Positions 8,802 through 18,502 of a stretch of 64,000 nt of DNA are shown piece after piece. Every line of letters starts with the position of its first letter. Positions within the stretch are counted from its first letter, which is position 1. The DNA is from JACDAN01 sp963847235 (lineage in GTDB: Bacteria > Actinomycetota > Thermoleophilia > Gaiellales > Gaiellaceae): assembly GCA_963847235.1 (NCBI GenBank), contig CAWJYU010000024.1, forward strand, positions 62,001-126,000, in the 5' to 3' direction. A program made the translations under genes and the position numbers. The notes beneath the pieces were generated by a model, which worked only from the letters and a program-made list of their open reading frames with translations, was not told the origin of the DNA and did no database searches.

Positions 8802-10126
8802 GGGGCCGGCAGGTTGGCGAGCCGGATTCGGTCGCCGGCGGCTCGGCGCTGCTCTTCTGGTCGAAGGTGGCCGGGAACGCCGGCTTCTTCGTCGCCGTCC
8901 TGATCCTGGCGCGGGCGCTCGGGCCCACCGGCCGCGGGACGATCGCCTTCATCACCGTGACGGCGCTCGTGGCGGCGAAGCTCGCCGGGCTCGGGATCGG
9001 GGAGGCGACGACGGTCTTCGTCGCCCGGCGGCCGGAGGAACGCGGAGCGCTGCTGGCCAACGTCGTCGCGTTCCTCCTCGGCAGCGCCGTGCTGATGGCT
9101 GCGGTCGTCTGCGGCCTGCTCGTGCTGCTCGGCGAAGACCGGCCCGCAGGCGTCGGGGCGGCGGAGCTCGCGGTGATCGCGGCCGCGACGATGATCTCGG
9201 CGCTGAGCGAGGGCGGCTACTGCTTCCTGCTCGGCGCCGGCCGCATCAGGAAGCTCGCCCTCGTCACCGCGACGGCTTCGTGGGTCTATCCGCTCTTGCT
9301 CCTGGCGATCTGGAGCACGACCGGCCTCACCGTCCTGCGCGCGGCGATTGCGTGGATGGCGGCGGAGAGCGTCCGGATGCTGGCGTACCTCGGGCAGTCG
9401 GCCCGAGGGATCGCGCTGCGCCGGCCGGACCCGGCACTCCTGGTCGAGGCGGTTCGCTTCGGCAGCCGAGCCTGGGTGGGGAGCCTGGCCCGGTTCCTCA
9501 ACTTCCGCACCGACCAGATCCTCATGGGCTTTCTGGCCTCCGAGGCGGCGCTCGGTGTCTACGCGGTCGCCGTGAACGGCTCGGAGGTGCTCCTCTACCT
9601 GCCCGCGGCGATGGCGACCGCGCTCTTGCCCGCTGCCGCCCGCGCCGAGGCGGGGTTGAGGACGGAGCAGGCGCTTGGTGCCTTCCGCTCGGCCGGTCTC
9701 GTCACGGCGGCCGCCATCGTCGTCGCGGCTCTCCTCGGCCCTCCGCTGCTGCCTGTGGTCTTCGGCGAAGCGTTCGATGCGTCCGTCACGCCCTTCCTCT
9801 GGCTCCTGCCCGGCGCGCTGGGCTTCACGGCGATGGTCGTCTTCACGAACGCCCTGGTCGGGCAGTCGGCGCCGGGCGCGTCCTCCGTCGGCCCGCTGGT
9901 CTCCCTCGTCGTGGGAATCGGGCTCGACCTCGTGCTGATCCCGCGGTTCGGCGCGTCCGGAGCCGCGGCCGCTGCAAGCGCGGCGTTCCTCGCCGGCGGC
10001 TCCACCGCGTTGCTGATGTTCCGCCGCCGGAGCCCGTTCGCCTGGCGCACGCTCGTGCTCCCTCGGCGCAGCGACCTGGCCGTCTTCGGCGCGCTCGCGC
10101 GCCCGCTTCGCGTCGCTAAGTCCTAG
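8795..10126 (+). CDS. Polysaccharide flippase (Wzx/MATE-like)
   Basis: 443 residues with about 12-14 predicted membrane helices and the N-terminal signature GSALLFWSKVAGNAGFFVAV of oligosaccharide flippases. FRTDQILMGFLASEAALGVY is the conserved mid-protein segment (helix 7 region) of Wzx-type exporters. It would flip lipid-linked repeat units across the membrane. Start ATG 8795 is inside the end of the beta-helix gene, so the two are coupled; an upstream in-frame start at 8681 would lie wholly inside that gene. The 3' end overlaps the convergent GNAT-like gene by 11 nt. Confidence 0.85.
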   Translation: MLRGRQVGEPDSVAGGSALLFWSKVAGNAGFFVAVLILARALGPTGRGTIAFITVTALVAAKLAGLGIGEATTVFVARRPEERGALLANVVAFLLGSAVLMAAVVCGLLVLLGEDRPAGVGAAELAVIAAATMISALSEGGYCFLLGAGRIRKLALVTATASWVYPLLLLAIWSTTGLTVLRAAIAWMAAESVRMLAYLGQSARGIALRRPDPALLVEAVRFGSRAWVGSLARFLNFRTDQILMGFLASEAALGVYAVAVNGSEVLLYLPAAMATALLPAAARAEAGLRTEQALGAFRSAGLVTAAAIVVAALLGPPLLPVVFGEAFDASVTPFLWLLPGALGFTAMVVFTNALVGQSAPGASSVGPLVSLVVGIGLDLVLIPRFGASGAAAAASAAFLAGGSTALLMFRRRSPFAWRTLVLPRRSDLAVFGALARPLRVAKS

Positions 10127-11207
10127 CCGAGCCCATCCGGCGGAGGAGGCGTTGGCCGCCCGGCAGCCGCCAGGCGGCGTCCAGGGCGGCGGATGCGAAC
10201 CGCCCGCGGCGCGACCCCGGCACCACAACCGTCTCCAGGCGGGGGTCTGTGGCGGGGTAGCGGTACTTGTAGTCCTCCTCACCGCCGAGGAAGCGGTACT
10301 CGATGGCTCCCTCCTCGAGCGTCCGGCGAATGCTCTCGACCTCGAGGAGGAAGCCGACGGACTCGCGGTCCCACTTCGGGTCCCGGCCGGCCTGGTAGGC
10401 GAAGTACGCGCCCTGGAAGAAGAAGCCGTACTCGCAGCCCACCGGCTCTCCGTCGATCTCCAGCAGCAGGAGGCGGAGCCATCCATGCTCGAGCGCGATC
10501 GCGGCGAACTCCCGCTGGAACGCCTCGTGCTCGCCGCAGAAGAGGCAGCCGGGATGCTCCCCGAAGCGGGCCACGTGGAGGCGGAACGCAGCGTCGAGGT
10601 CGCGCTCCAGCGTTGCGGGCTCGGCGTACCGGTAGCTCACCTCGCCCGCCCGCTCGAGCCGGTTCCGGCCGAAGCGAACGCTCTTGCGGAACTTTGGGCT
10701 CTGCCGAGCGAGGAACTCGGGCCACGAGTCGTCCCGGAGGTCGAGAACCGGATAGCCCGTCGTTCGCACGACGCGGCCGCCGAGGGCGCCCGTCCAGTCC
10801 CTATCGCCCGCAACCCAGTCGCCGACGAACACGTCGTGAGGCTCGGCTGCGAGCGCGAGACGCAGTGCTCGCGTCGCGGTCGGAGCGTCGTCGTCAGAGC
10901 AGATGGGCCCGAGGCGGTCTCCGTGTCCGTGGCCGACGAGCCTCAGCGTTCGCAACGGGCGGTGCGACCAGACGAAGAGCGGGACGAGGGCATGGATGAC
11001 GTCGTCCTCCCGCATGACCGCGATGCGCAGGAGCCGCCCACCGCCGTAATGGCGCCACCAGAGCTCGCTCCACTCCCAGGTTGCGAAGAGATTCCCGGCG
11101 TCGTCTGCGAGCCGGGCCCAGTCCTCGCGGAGTGGCCCGAGCTCCTCGCTGAACTCGACAATCGGGGAGCCGGACTCGCGCCGCGGCGCCTCGGGTGCGG
11201 TGATCAT
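10116..11207 (-). CDS. FemAB/GNAT-like acyltransferase (second copy)
   Basis: 363 residues, same architecture as the protein at 1268-2425: NLFATWEWSELWWRHYG near residue 40, SPKFRKSVRFGRNRLERAG near 165, and DGEPVGCEYGFFFQGAYFAY near 250, ending in the strand EYRFLGGEEDYKYRY. This is the CelD/Acetyltransf_6 group seen in envelope-polysaccharide loci. Substrate unknown. It follows the HicB-like gene with a 3-nt gap and no ribosome site, so it may be the third gene of the sigma factor operon (12598 to 10116), which would place part of the polysaccharide machinery under that transcript. Confidence 0.75.
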   Translation of the reverse strand: MITAPEAPRRESGSPIVEFSEELGPLREDWARLADDAGNLFATWEWSELWWRHYGGGRLLRIAVMREDDVIHALVPLFVWSHRPLRTLRLVGHGHGDRLGPICSDDDAPTATRALRLALAAEPHDVFVGDWVAGDRDWTGALGGRVVRTTGYPVLDLRDDSWPEFLARQSPKFRKSVRFGRNRLERAGEVSYRYAEPATLERDLDAAFRLHVARFGEHPGCLFCGEHEAFQREFAAIALEHGWLRLLLLEIDGEPVGCEYGFFFQGAYFAYQAGRDPKWDRESVGFLLEVESIRRTLEEGAIEYRFLGGEEDYKYRYPATDPRLETVVVPGSRRGRFASAALDAAWRLPGGQRLLRRMGSART

Positions 11208-11210
11208 CGC

Positions 11211-11900
11211 CTAGCGCAAGGCGGCGAGCAGCACGACGATCGCGACGATGCCGGCGATCCCGACGATCACGAAGTTCGCTGCCAGAGCCGCAGTCACGAA
11301 ACTGGTGGACCGGCGCATCCGGGCTCGCCGGCTCGCCGAGGGCTCGGTCATCAAGCTGTCGGCGCCCGGTGCCTGGTTGAGCGTCGTTCTGGAAGCGCGC
11401 GGGGTTCCCGGCTCGTCGGAACGCCCCCTCCAGGCGACGGCTGCCGCGAGGACGTCCGTGATGAACTGGTTCAGGCTCACGCCCTCGCGCTCGGAGGCGC
11501 GAGTCAGGTCTGCGTGGAGTGTGCGGGGCATCCGCAGCAGCAGCCGTCCGCTGTGGCTCGTCGCCGACTTCGGCTCCGGGATCTCGCGATCCTCCTCGAG
11601 CGCGACGGCGATCCACTTCGAGATCGCGTCCTCGATGCCGTCGAGCGCCTCGTCGGACGTCTTGCCATGGCTCGTGCAGCCCGGAAGCTCCTCCACAGTG
11701 GCCGTCCAGGGCCTGCCCTTGTCCTCCCCGTCCCGCACGAGCATGAGGTGGTAGGGAAGGCTCGTGTAGTCCTCCACGCTGGAGCGCGCGCGTTTCTCCA
11801 CGCTGCTCACGCGCTCATCCTCCCCCGCGACCGGCTGTGGAACAACCTCACTCACCATCGATTGTAGGCCGTCCGCGGGGCGGTACAAAGGTTGCGTCAC
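11211..11900 (-). CDS. HicB-like antitoxin-type protein with C-terminal membrane helix
   Basis: 229 residues. Residues ~45-105 are the HicB degraded-RNase-H fold (YHLMLVRDGEDKGRPWTATV, ELPGCTSHGKTSDEALDGIE). Residues ~115-155 are an Arc/RHH-type DNA-binding segment (RLLLRMPRTLHADLTRASER, VSLNQFITDVLAAAV). The last ~35 residues add SFVTAALAANFVIVGIAGIV, a single hydrophobic helix, which is unusual for HicB. No HicA-sized toxin gene is adjacent. GTG 11900 overlaps the sigma factor stop by 4 nt (GTGA); ATG 11858 is a later possible start. Co-transcription with a stress sigma factor suggests a regulatory rather than toxin-antitoxin role. Confidence 0.7.
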   Translation of the reverse strand: MTQPLYRPADGLQSMVSEVVPQPVAGEDERVSSVEKRARSSVEDYTSLPYHLMLVRDGEDKGRPWTATVEELPGCTSHGKTSDEALDGIEDAISKWIAVALEEDREIPEPKSATSHSGRLLLRMPRTLHADLTRASEREGVSLNQFITDVLAAAVAWRGRSDEPGTPRASRTTLNQAPGADSLMTEPSASRRARMRRSTSFVTAALAANFVIVGIAGIVAIVVLLAALR

Positions 11901-12598
11901 AGGTCGGTCTGTCCGAGCTCCGCCCGGAGCTTCGCGAGCGCACGCCGAGTCAGTCGCGAGACGTGGATCTGGGAGATGCCCACGCGGCGGGCGATTTGCG
12001 CCTGGCTGAGCCCCTCGAAGTAGGCGAGGCGAAGCAGCAAGCGCTCACGTGTGTCGAGCACGTGGAAGCCGCTGGCCAGGGCGATCCGGTCCTCGCCGAG
12101 CTCGTACCCGCGCTCGACTGCGCTGTCTCGGTCGAACTCGCCGTTCTGGCCGTCCACGATCTCGGCAACGCGGGCTCGTAGCGTCGGGTCGAGCTCCTGG
12201 AGCCGACGCGGGATCCGGATCGGCCAAGCTCGATCTCGGAGGTGCCGTTTGATCTCGCCGTCGATCGTGGGGATCGCATAGGTCGCCAGATCGACGCCGC
12301 GCTCGAGCTGGAACCTGTCGATCGCCTTGATCAGGCCGATCGAGCCGACCTGAACGAGGTCTTCGAACTGCTCGCCGTGGCCGACATGGCGCCGTGCCAG
12401 CCGGCGAACCAGCGGGAGATACTGCTGGATCAGCCGCGCTCGGGCGCCGAGATCTCCGTGACGGTGGTACTCGCGGAGCAGCCCGCGAACGGCCGCACGG
12501 CGTGAGTCCGAGGTTCTCGGCCGTCGAACTGCAGATCGCCCGAAGTGCGGCGCACCGGGCGCTCTGCTCGCTGTTTCCACGGCGACTGTGACCGACAT
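11897..12598 (-). CDS. RNA polymerase sigma factor, SigB/SigF/FliA type
   Basis: 233 residues from ATG 12598, chosen because GGGGGAG lies just upstream; the longer frame would need a TTG at 12640. Region 2 is clear: LIQQYLPLVRRLARRHVGHG, FEDLVQVGSIGLIKAIDRF and VDLATYAIPTIDGEIKRHLR. Region 3 is truncated-SigB-like, and region 4 has the helix-turn-helix YFEGLSQAQIARRVGISQIH followed by VSRLTRRALAKLR. This is the group 3 'general stress/sporulation/flagellar' branch. No anti-sigma or anti-anti-sigma gene is next to it. The HicB-like and GNAT-like genes follow in the same transcript. Confidence 0.9.
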   Translation of the reverse strand: MSVTVAVETASRAPGAPHFGRSAVRRPRTSDSRRAAVRGLLREYHRHGDLGARARLIQQYLPLVRRLARRHVGHGEQFEDLVQVGSIGLIKAIDRFQLERGVDLATYAIPTIDGEIKRHLRDRAWPIRIPRRLQELDPTLRARVAEIVDGQNGEFDRDSAVERGYELGEDRIALASGFHVLDTRERLLLRLAYFEGLSQAQIARRVGISQIHVSRLTRRALAKLRAELGQTDL

Positions 12599-12837
12599 CC
12601 TCTCCCCCTTGCCGACGACGTTCTCTTCGGCGCTCGACAATAACGGCCGGATTCGAGAAATTCAACATGCAACTAAAGACTTAACATTATTCTCTGTGGG
12701 TAGCTTGGAATTGTCTGCGAAACCGAACTTGCGACGCTTGTGATCCTGCGCACCATTAGATGAGGCCTTTCGGAGAGCGCCGACGGCGCTCGAGCCGGGC
12801 AAAATCGAGTTTTGGCTCTAAAAGAGCCCTGGAGGGG

Positions 12838-13013
12838 CAGTATCACGAATGACGGAATACCAGTATCACGGCGGGTTCGTCCGGCAGTATCACGCCGGAA
12901 GTTGGCTTGGAATCGAGCCAGAATCGGTGCTGGAAATACCTCGTATCTAGAGCCAGATCACCTTCTGGAAGTCGGGCTAGATCTCAGAGGAACTACCGAT
13001 CTGGCAGTATCAT
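12838..13013 (+). repeat. CAGTATCAC direct-repeat cluster
   Basis: CAGTATCAC occurs at 12838-12846, 12861-12869 and 12885-12893, and CAGTATCAT at 13005-13013. Starts are 23, 24 and 120 nt apart (120 = 5 x 24), so all sites fall close to one face of the helix. The cluster lies between the divergent sigma factor and proline-rich secreted protein genes. This spacing suggests a multi-site operator for an unknown DNA-binding protein. Confidence 0.5.
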
Positions 13014-13037
13014 CGCCCCGAACGTCGGGCGATACCA

Positions 13038-13066
13038 TTGACTTGCCGCGCCGGATGGGTTAGGAC
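13038..13066 (+). promoter_or_regulatory. Putative promoter of 13098 gene
   Basis: TTGACT (13038-13043), 17-bp spacer, TAGGAC (13061-13066). The -35 box is good, the -10 box is moderate; predicted start is about 25 nt before ATG 13098. The last CAGTATCAT repeat ends 24 bp upstream of the -35 box. Confidence 0.4.
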
Positions 13067-13097
13067 ACAAGCCGGCAGGAAGACAGGGGGACAGCGC

Positions 13098-13664
13098 ATG
13101 AGGGGCTCAGCTCGATCGTTGCTGCGGCAGGCATCGGTACTGATGGTCCTGTGCTGCGCGTGTGCTGTCGGCGCCAGTGAGGCGCTGGCGCAGGACCCGG
13201 CGCCCGAGCCGGCTCCACCGAACTCGTCAGGGCCGAAGCCCGAGGCTCCGCCCGGCGCGAGCCGTCAGCCCCAGGCGCCTGCAACGAGAGCCACGCCGAA
13301 TCCGCCTCCACCGCCGGCCGCGGCTCCACCGCCTCCTCCGCCAACGAATCCTCCGCCCGCGGCCGTCACGCCCCCTCCGCCGCCGGCAGTGACTCGGGTT
13401 TACCAGCCGCCGGCCACCCAGACACGCCGCGGGACGCAGACTGAGAGGCGCGAGCCCGCTCGGCCCAAGTCAAAGGACAAGGCCAAGCCCAAGCCCAAGA
13501 ACGACCGGGTGAAGGTGGCCGCCGCGGCTACCCCCACGCTCACGCGCGACCAGGCGACCTCACCGGACACGTTGCTCCTGGTCGGTGGGCTCGCACTGTT
13601 CTTCCTCGTCCTCGCCGACATCGTCTTCCTGACCCTGTCGACGAGGGTCCTGCGGGCTCGCTAG
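13098..13664 (+). CDS. Proline-rich secreted, membrane-anchored protein
   Basis: 188 residues. ATG 13098 has AGGGGG 7 nt upstream and opens a signal peptide (SVLMVLCCACAVGASEALAQ, cleavage likely after ALA). Residues ~35-110 are extremely Pro/Ala/Thr-rich (PPPPPAAAPPPPPPTNPP), then a basic linker (KSKDKAKPKPK) and a C-terminal membrane helix LLLVGGLALFFLVLADIVFL followed by a short basic tail. This is the layout of a surface protein spanning the wall with a low-complexity stalk. Function unknown. Its stop codon shares the CTAG at 13661-13664 with the convergent repeat protein. Confidence 0.75.
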   Translation: MRGSARSLLRQASVLMVLCCACAVGASEALAQDPAPEPAPPNSSGPKPEAPPGASRQPQAPATRATPNPPPPPAAAPPPPPPTNPPPAAVTPPPPPAVTRVYQPPATQTRRGTQTERREPARPKSKDKAKPKPKNDRVKVAAAATPTLTRDQATSPDTLLLVGGLALFFLVLADIVFLTLSTRVLRAR

Positions 13665-16600
13665 CGGACGACGAACGAGCTCGAGCCGAGCTGGGGGCCG
13701 AATTTCTGCTGCGCGGGCCGGCCGCGTCCCGGCCAGACGTACCAGCGGTACCGCCCTGGGGTCAGGCGGAAGCGACGGCCGTTGTAGGTCCAGCTGCGGC
13801 GAAGCTGGAACGAGGTGCCGCGCGGCCAGGCACTCAGGATCCGTCCGCTCCGCCAGAGCTGGACGTGGTAGTAGGTCGCCCTCGGAGCTGCTTTCCACGC
13901 GAGCCGCGGCGGAGCCTTGACGACCGCGCCGGAGGCGGGTGAGACGAGTGGGCCGCTCGGCGTCGCGGCCACGGCCGCGGTCGCCGAGTTCGCGGCCTCG
14001 TCGTAGCTCGCGAGCGTGTAGCGGTAGCGGACGCCGTTCGTGAGCCCTGTGTCCGTGAAGGTGGTCGCTGTCCCGCTGTAGACCCGCTTCGTGCCACGGC
14101 GGATCTCGACGAGCGTCGTGTCCGGTGACGTCGTCCAGGTCAGCACCGCGCGGCCGTTGCCGGGCTTCACTCGGAGCTCGCCAAGGGTCGGCGCGGTCGA
14201 GTCGAAGCGAAGCGGGAACGGCAGCGATCCGCTCGTGTTCCCGGCGCGGTCCTGACACGTGCCGGAGACGCTCGCTGCCGCAGCGTCCGGGCCGGCGTAC
14301 GACGCCTTCGTGCAGCTCCCGATACCTGAGGTGGCATCGCTGCCGTGGAAGCCGACGACGAGCTCGCGGTTGTACCAGCCGTTGGCGTCCGACGGACGGG
14401 AGGGCTCGGCGCCTGAGACGACCGGCGCGGTCGCGTCGTAGCTGACCGAGAGCGAGGCGAGGCCGACGTTTCCGGCCTTGTCGAGACAGATCCCGCCAAT
14501 GACCGCCTCGCCGGAGTCCGGCCCCGTGTAGCTCTCGGGCGTGGAGCAGGATTCGGTGCCGGAGACTTCGTCGGTTCCGGAGAAGCGGACCGTGAGCTCT
14601 TGGTTGAACCAGCCGTTCGAGTCAGGCGTGCGGTCCGCGGTCGCGGTCGTCTCCGGTCCGGTCGCGTCGTACTTGAGCGCGAACGACCTCGTCCCGCTAT
14701 TGCCGGCCTTGTCGAAACAGGTGCCCGCAAACGACGCCGTCGAGCTATCCGGGCCCCGCGTAGCTCTGTGGTGGGCAGGACGAGATGCCGGACATCTCGT
14801 CGGTGCCCTGCACCGCGAACGCGACCGGGCGGTTGTACCAGCCCGCCCGGTCCTCCGGCCGCGTCGGGACCGGAGTCCCGACCGTCGGAGCCGTCGCGTC
14901 GTACTTGAACCCGAAGGTCGCAGCGGCGCTCGGGTTGCCCGCCCGGTCGAGGCACATCACCGCTGAGCGACGGCGGTCGCGCTGTCGGGCGCGGAGTACG
15001 TGCTTGGCGCGGATCGCAGGAAACGATGCCGGAGGTCTCGTCGGTGCCGCTGAAGCCGACCGAGAGCGAGCGCGTTGTACCAGCCGTTCGCGTTCGGCTG
15101 CCTGCGACGGCGTCGCGGTCGCCTGCGGCGCTGTCGCGTCGTACTTGAGGGCGAACGAGGCGAGCGCTGCCGTTCCCGGCCTTGTCCAGGCAGGTGCCGC
15201 TGACCAGGGCGGAGACGGCGTCCGGCCCGGCGTAGGTCTTCTCGGCCGGGCAGGCCTCGAGCCCGGAGAGCGGGTCGGTCGCCGCGAAGCTGACGGTCGA
15301 CCGAGGCGTTGTACCAGCCGTTGGCGTTCGGCTGGCCGCGAGGGCGTGGCCGTGGTCGAGCGGCGCGGTCGCGTCGTATTTGAAGCGTGAGCGAGCCGGC
15401 GCGCGCTGTTTCCCGCCGGTCGCGGCAGGTGCCGCTGACGACGCCGTCGGCCGTTGTCGGGCCCGCAGTAGCGTCTTGGCCGCGTCGCAGGCTCGGAGCC
15501 CGGAGATCGCGTCCGTCGCCGGTGAAGCTGACCGTCAGAGCGGCGCGTTGTACCAGCCGTTCGCGTTCGGCTGGCGCGACGGCGCCGCGGTCGCCTGACC
15601 GGCGCCGTCGCGTCGTACTTGAGCTGAACGACGCGCGTCGCCGTTGTTGCCGGCCTTGTCCCGTGCAGGCGCCGCTGACAGCGGCCGCGGCCGTGTCCGG
15701 GCCGGCGTAGCTCTTCGAGCGTCGCAGGACTCGAATGCCCGATAGCGCGTCGGTGCGCGGCGAAGCTGACGTCGAGCGGGCGCTCGGTACCAGCCGTTCG
15801 CGTTCGGCTGGCCGCGACGCCGTCGCGGTCGCGACCGGAGCCGTGGCGTCGTATTTGAGCGTCAGCGATGCCGCGCCGTTGTTTCCCGCCTTGTCCGTGC
15901 AGGTGCCGCTGACGACTGCCGCCCCGTTGTCCGGGTCCGCCGTAGCTCTTGGCTGCTTCGCAGGTCGGGGGCCCCGAGAGCGCGTCGGTCGCGGCGAAGC
16001 TGACGTCGAGCGGGGCTCGGTACCAGCCGTTGGCGTTCGGCTGGCCGCGACGCCGTTGCGGTCGCGACCGGAGCCGTGGTGTCGTATTTGAGCGTGAGCG
16101 ATGCCGCGCCGTTGTTTCCCGCCTTGTCCGTGCAGGTGCCGCTGACGACTGCCGCCCCGTTGTCCGGTCCGCCGTAGCTCTTGGCTGCTTCGCAGCTCGG
16201 GGGCCCCGAGAGCGCGTCGGTCGCGGCGAAGCTGACGTCGAGCGGGGCCCGGTACCAGCCGTTGGCGTTCGGCTGCCGCGACGGCCGTTGCGGACGCGAC
16301 CGGAGCCGTGGCGTCGTATTTGAGCGTGAGCGATGCCGCGCCGTTGTTTCCCGCCTTGTCCGTGCAGGTGCCGCTGACGACTGCCGCCCCGTTGTCGGGT
16401 CCGCCGTAGCTCTTGGCTGCTTCGCAGCGTCGGGGGCCCCGAGAGCGCGTCGGTCGCGGCGAAGCTGACGTCGAGCGGGGCGCGGTACCAGCCGTTGGCG
16501 TTCGGCTGCCGCGACGGCCGTCGCGGTCGCGACCGGAGCCGTGGCGTCGTACTTGAGCGTGAGCGATGCCGCGCCGTTGTTTCCCGCCTTGTCCGTGCAG

Positions 16601-18495
16601 GTGCCGCTGACGACTGCCGCCCCGTTGTCGGGTCCGCCGTAGCTCTTGGCTGCTTCGCAGGCTCGAGGGCCCCGAGAGCGCGTCGGTCGCGGCGAAGCTG
16701 ACGTCGAGCGGGGCTCGGTACCAGCCGTTCGCGTTCGGCTGCCGCGACGCCGTTGCGGTCGCGACCGGAGCCGTGGCGTCGTACTTGAGCGTGAGCGATG
16801 CCGCGCCGTTGTTTCCCGCCTTGTCCGTGCAGGTGCCGCTGACGACTGCCGCCCCGTTGTCCGGGTCCGCCGTAGCTCTTGGCTGCTTCGCAGCTCGGGG
16901 GCCCCGAGAGCGCGTCGCGTCGCGGCGAAGCTGACGTCGAGGGGGCTCGGTACCAGCCGTTGGCGTTCGGCTGGCCGGGACGGCGCCGCCGTACGCGACG
17001 GGCGCGGTGGAGTCGTACTTGAAGCCGTAGCTCGCCGCGGCGCTCTCGTTTCCGGCGAGGTCGCGACAGGTGCCGCTGAGCGAGGCGGTTGCCGTGTCGG
17101 GCGTCGAGTACGTCTTCGCCGCGTCGCACGAGCCGATGCCCGAGATGGCGTCCGTGCCCGTGAAGGCTGACCGTCAGCGCGGCGTTGAACCAGCCGTTCG
17201 CGTTCGGCTGGCGGCGAGGGCGCGGCGGTCGCCTGCGGCGCCGTCGCGTCGTACTTCAGCCCGAAGGACGCGTTGCGGACGTTGCCGGCCTGGTCGGTAC
17301 AGCTCCCGGAAACCGACGCCGTGGCGCTGTCCGGGCCCGAGTAGTCTGGCGGCTGGACGCACGAGCGCCAGGCCGGACATGGGATCCGTCCCCGTGAAGC
17401 CGACCGAGAGCGGCGCGTTGTACCAGCCGGCCGCGTTGGCGGCGCGCGCCGGAGTCGCGGTCACCTGCGGCGCCGTGGCGTCGTACTTGACGACGACGGA
17501 GCGGATGGAGCCTTGTTGCCGGCGAGATCGCGGCATTCCCCGCTGATCGTGGCCGTGGCCGAATCGGGCCCTCCGTACGACTCGGTCGGGTCACATGACT
17601 CGAGCCCCGAGATCGCGTCGCTTCCCGAATAGGTGACCGTCAGCGGCTTGTTGTGCCAGCCGTTGTGGTCGGGAGGCGGATGCCGTCGCGGTCGCCTGCG
17701 GAGGCGTCTCGTCGTACTTCGTCGTGTAGAGTGCGGACGGGCTCTCGTTGCCGGCCTGGTCGACGCAGGTTCCGGTCAGCGCGACGGACGGATCGTCAGG
17801 CCCGGAGTAGGTCGTCTGCGTGCAGGTGGCGACGCCGGAGGTTCCGTCCATGCCCTGGAAGGTGACGGTGACCGCGTGGTTGTGCCAGCCGTTCGTGGTC
17901 CGGCGGGCGGGCGGCAGGGCTCAACTGCGGCGCCGTCTCGTCGTACTTCAGCGGCAGGTTCGCCGGCGCGGTGTTCCCGGCCTGGTCGCGGCAGATGCCG
18001 CTGACGATGCCGGCGGCCGTGTCGGGGCCTTCATACGGCGCATCGGGCGAGCACGAGGCGAGCCCCGACGTCGAGTCGCTGCCGTCGAAGTCGACCGAGA
18101 GCTCGTGGTTGTACCAGCCGTTCGACGTCGGCGGGTCGGGACGGAGTCGCGGTCGTGGCCGGCGCCGTCTTGTCGACCTTGAACGTCTTGGCAACGGTCG
18201 TCTCACCGCCGTCGCTCTCCGCCGTGCAGGCCAGTCGCGTGGCCTGTCGTATCGCGTGTTCAGGGTTCGGGTGTCGCAGCCGGAAGTCGAGAGGATGATC
18301 GATTCCGGGTCCACCACGGACCAGTTGACCGTGGTGTTGCTCTTGTACCACCCTGCGTCGCCGAGGGTGCCGGTGATCGTCATGGTGACGACCGGTGGCG
18401 TCGGGATCCCCAGGGACGTCCGGGACGCCGGCCGCCCCCGGCGTCAGCAGCAGCGCGCCGAGCGCGAGAACGAGAACGGCGGCGTGCCCGCGCAC
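13661..18495 (-). pseudogene. Giant secreted Ig-like repeat protein, many frameshifts
   Basis: One minus-strand gene interrupted by at least ten frame changes. It starts at ATG 18495 with a signal peptide (AAVLVLALGALLLTPGAAG), continues with about 18 modules of ~77 residues, and ends in an intact 169-codon stretch (14170-13661). A typical module reads NANGWYRAPLDVSFAATDAL, SGPPSCEAAKSYGGPDNGA, VSGTCTDKAGN, LKYDTTAPVATA, resembling bacterial Ig-like/HYR adhesin repeats with a conserved Cys pair. The C-terminus has an FN3-like domain (VEIRRGTKRVYSGTATTFTD) and a final ~70-residue domain with RYRWYVWPG and a GSSSFVV end. Probably a surface adhesin or matrix protein. If the frame changes are consensus errors the gene is functional (~1,600 residues). 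Confidence 0.7.
14373..18345 (-). repeat. Tandem ~231-nt coding repeats (about 18 copies)
   Basis: The GWY/GWF/GWH codon anchor recurs at plus-strand positions 14373, 14607, 14836, 15078, 15312, 15551, 15788, 16021, 16253, 16486, 16719, 16951, 17188, 17421, 17654, 17883, 18112 and ~18345. Neighbouring spacings run from 229 to 242, most often 232-233. Copies between 15.8 and 16.95 kb are nearly identical at the DNA level; the outer ones are diverged. Most spacings are not multiples of three although each copy preserves the protein motif, which is why the frame is broken. Confidence 0.85.
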
Positions 18496-18502
18496 GCGTC
18501 CC

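Larger units (their letters stand above)
12599..13097. other. Non-coding region with CAGTATCAC repeats
   Basis: About 500 bp without a convincing gene. The part nearest the sigma factor (12650-12720) is markedly AT-rich for this genome, as expected of a promoter region for the minus-strand sigma gene; no consensus box pair is certain. The centre holds repeated CAGTATCA(C/T) motifs (own entry), and the end carries a promoter for the gene at 13098. The open frames here (for example 12812-13063) have no protein-like composition. Confidence 0.6.

Noticed and set aside
11211..11900. Classical HicAB toxin-antitoxin system
   Set aside because: No ~60-80 residue HicA-like double-stranded RNA-binding protein on either side.
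12812..13063. 83-codon open frame in the intergenic region
   Set aside because: It runs through the CAGTATCAC repeats and the promoter, with no ribosome site or protein-like pattern.
14373..18345. Possible CRISPR or non-coding tandem repeat
   Set aside because: Units are ~231 nt without spacers and encode a conserved protein module.
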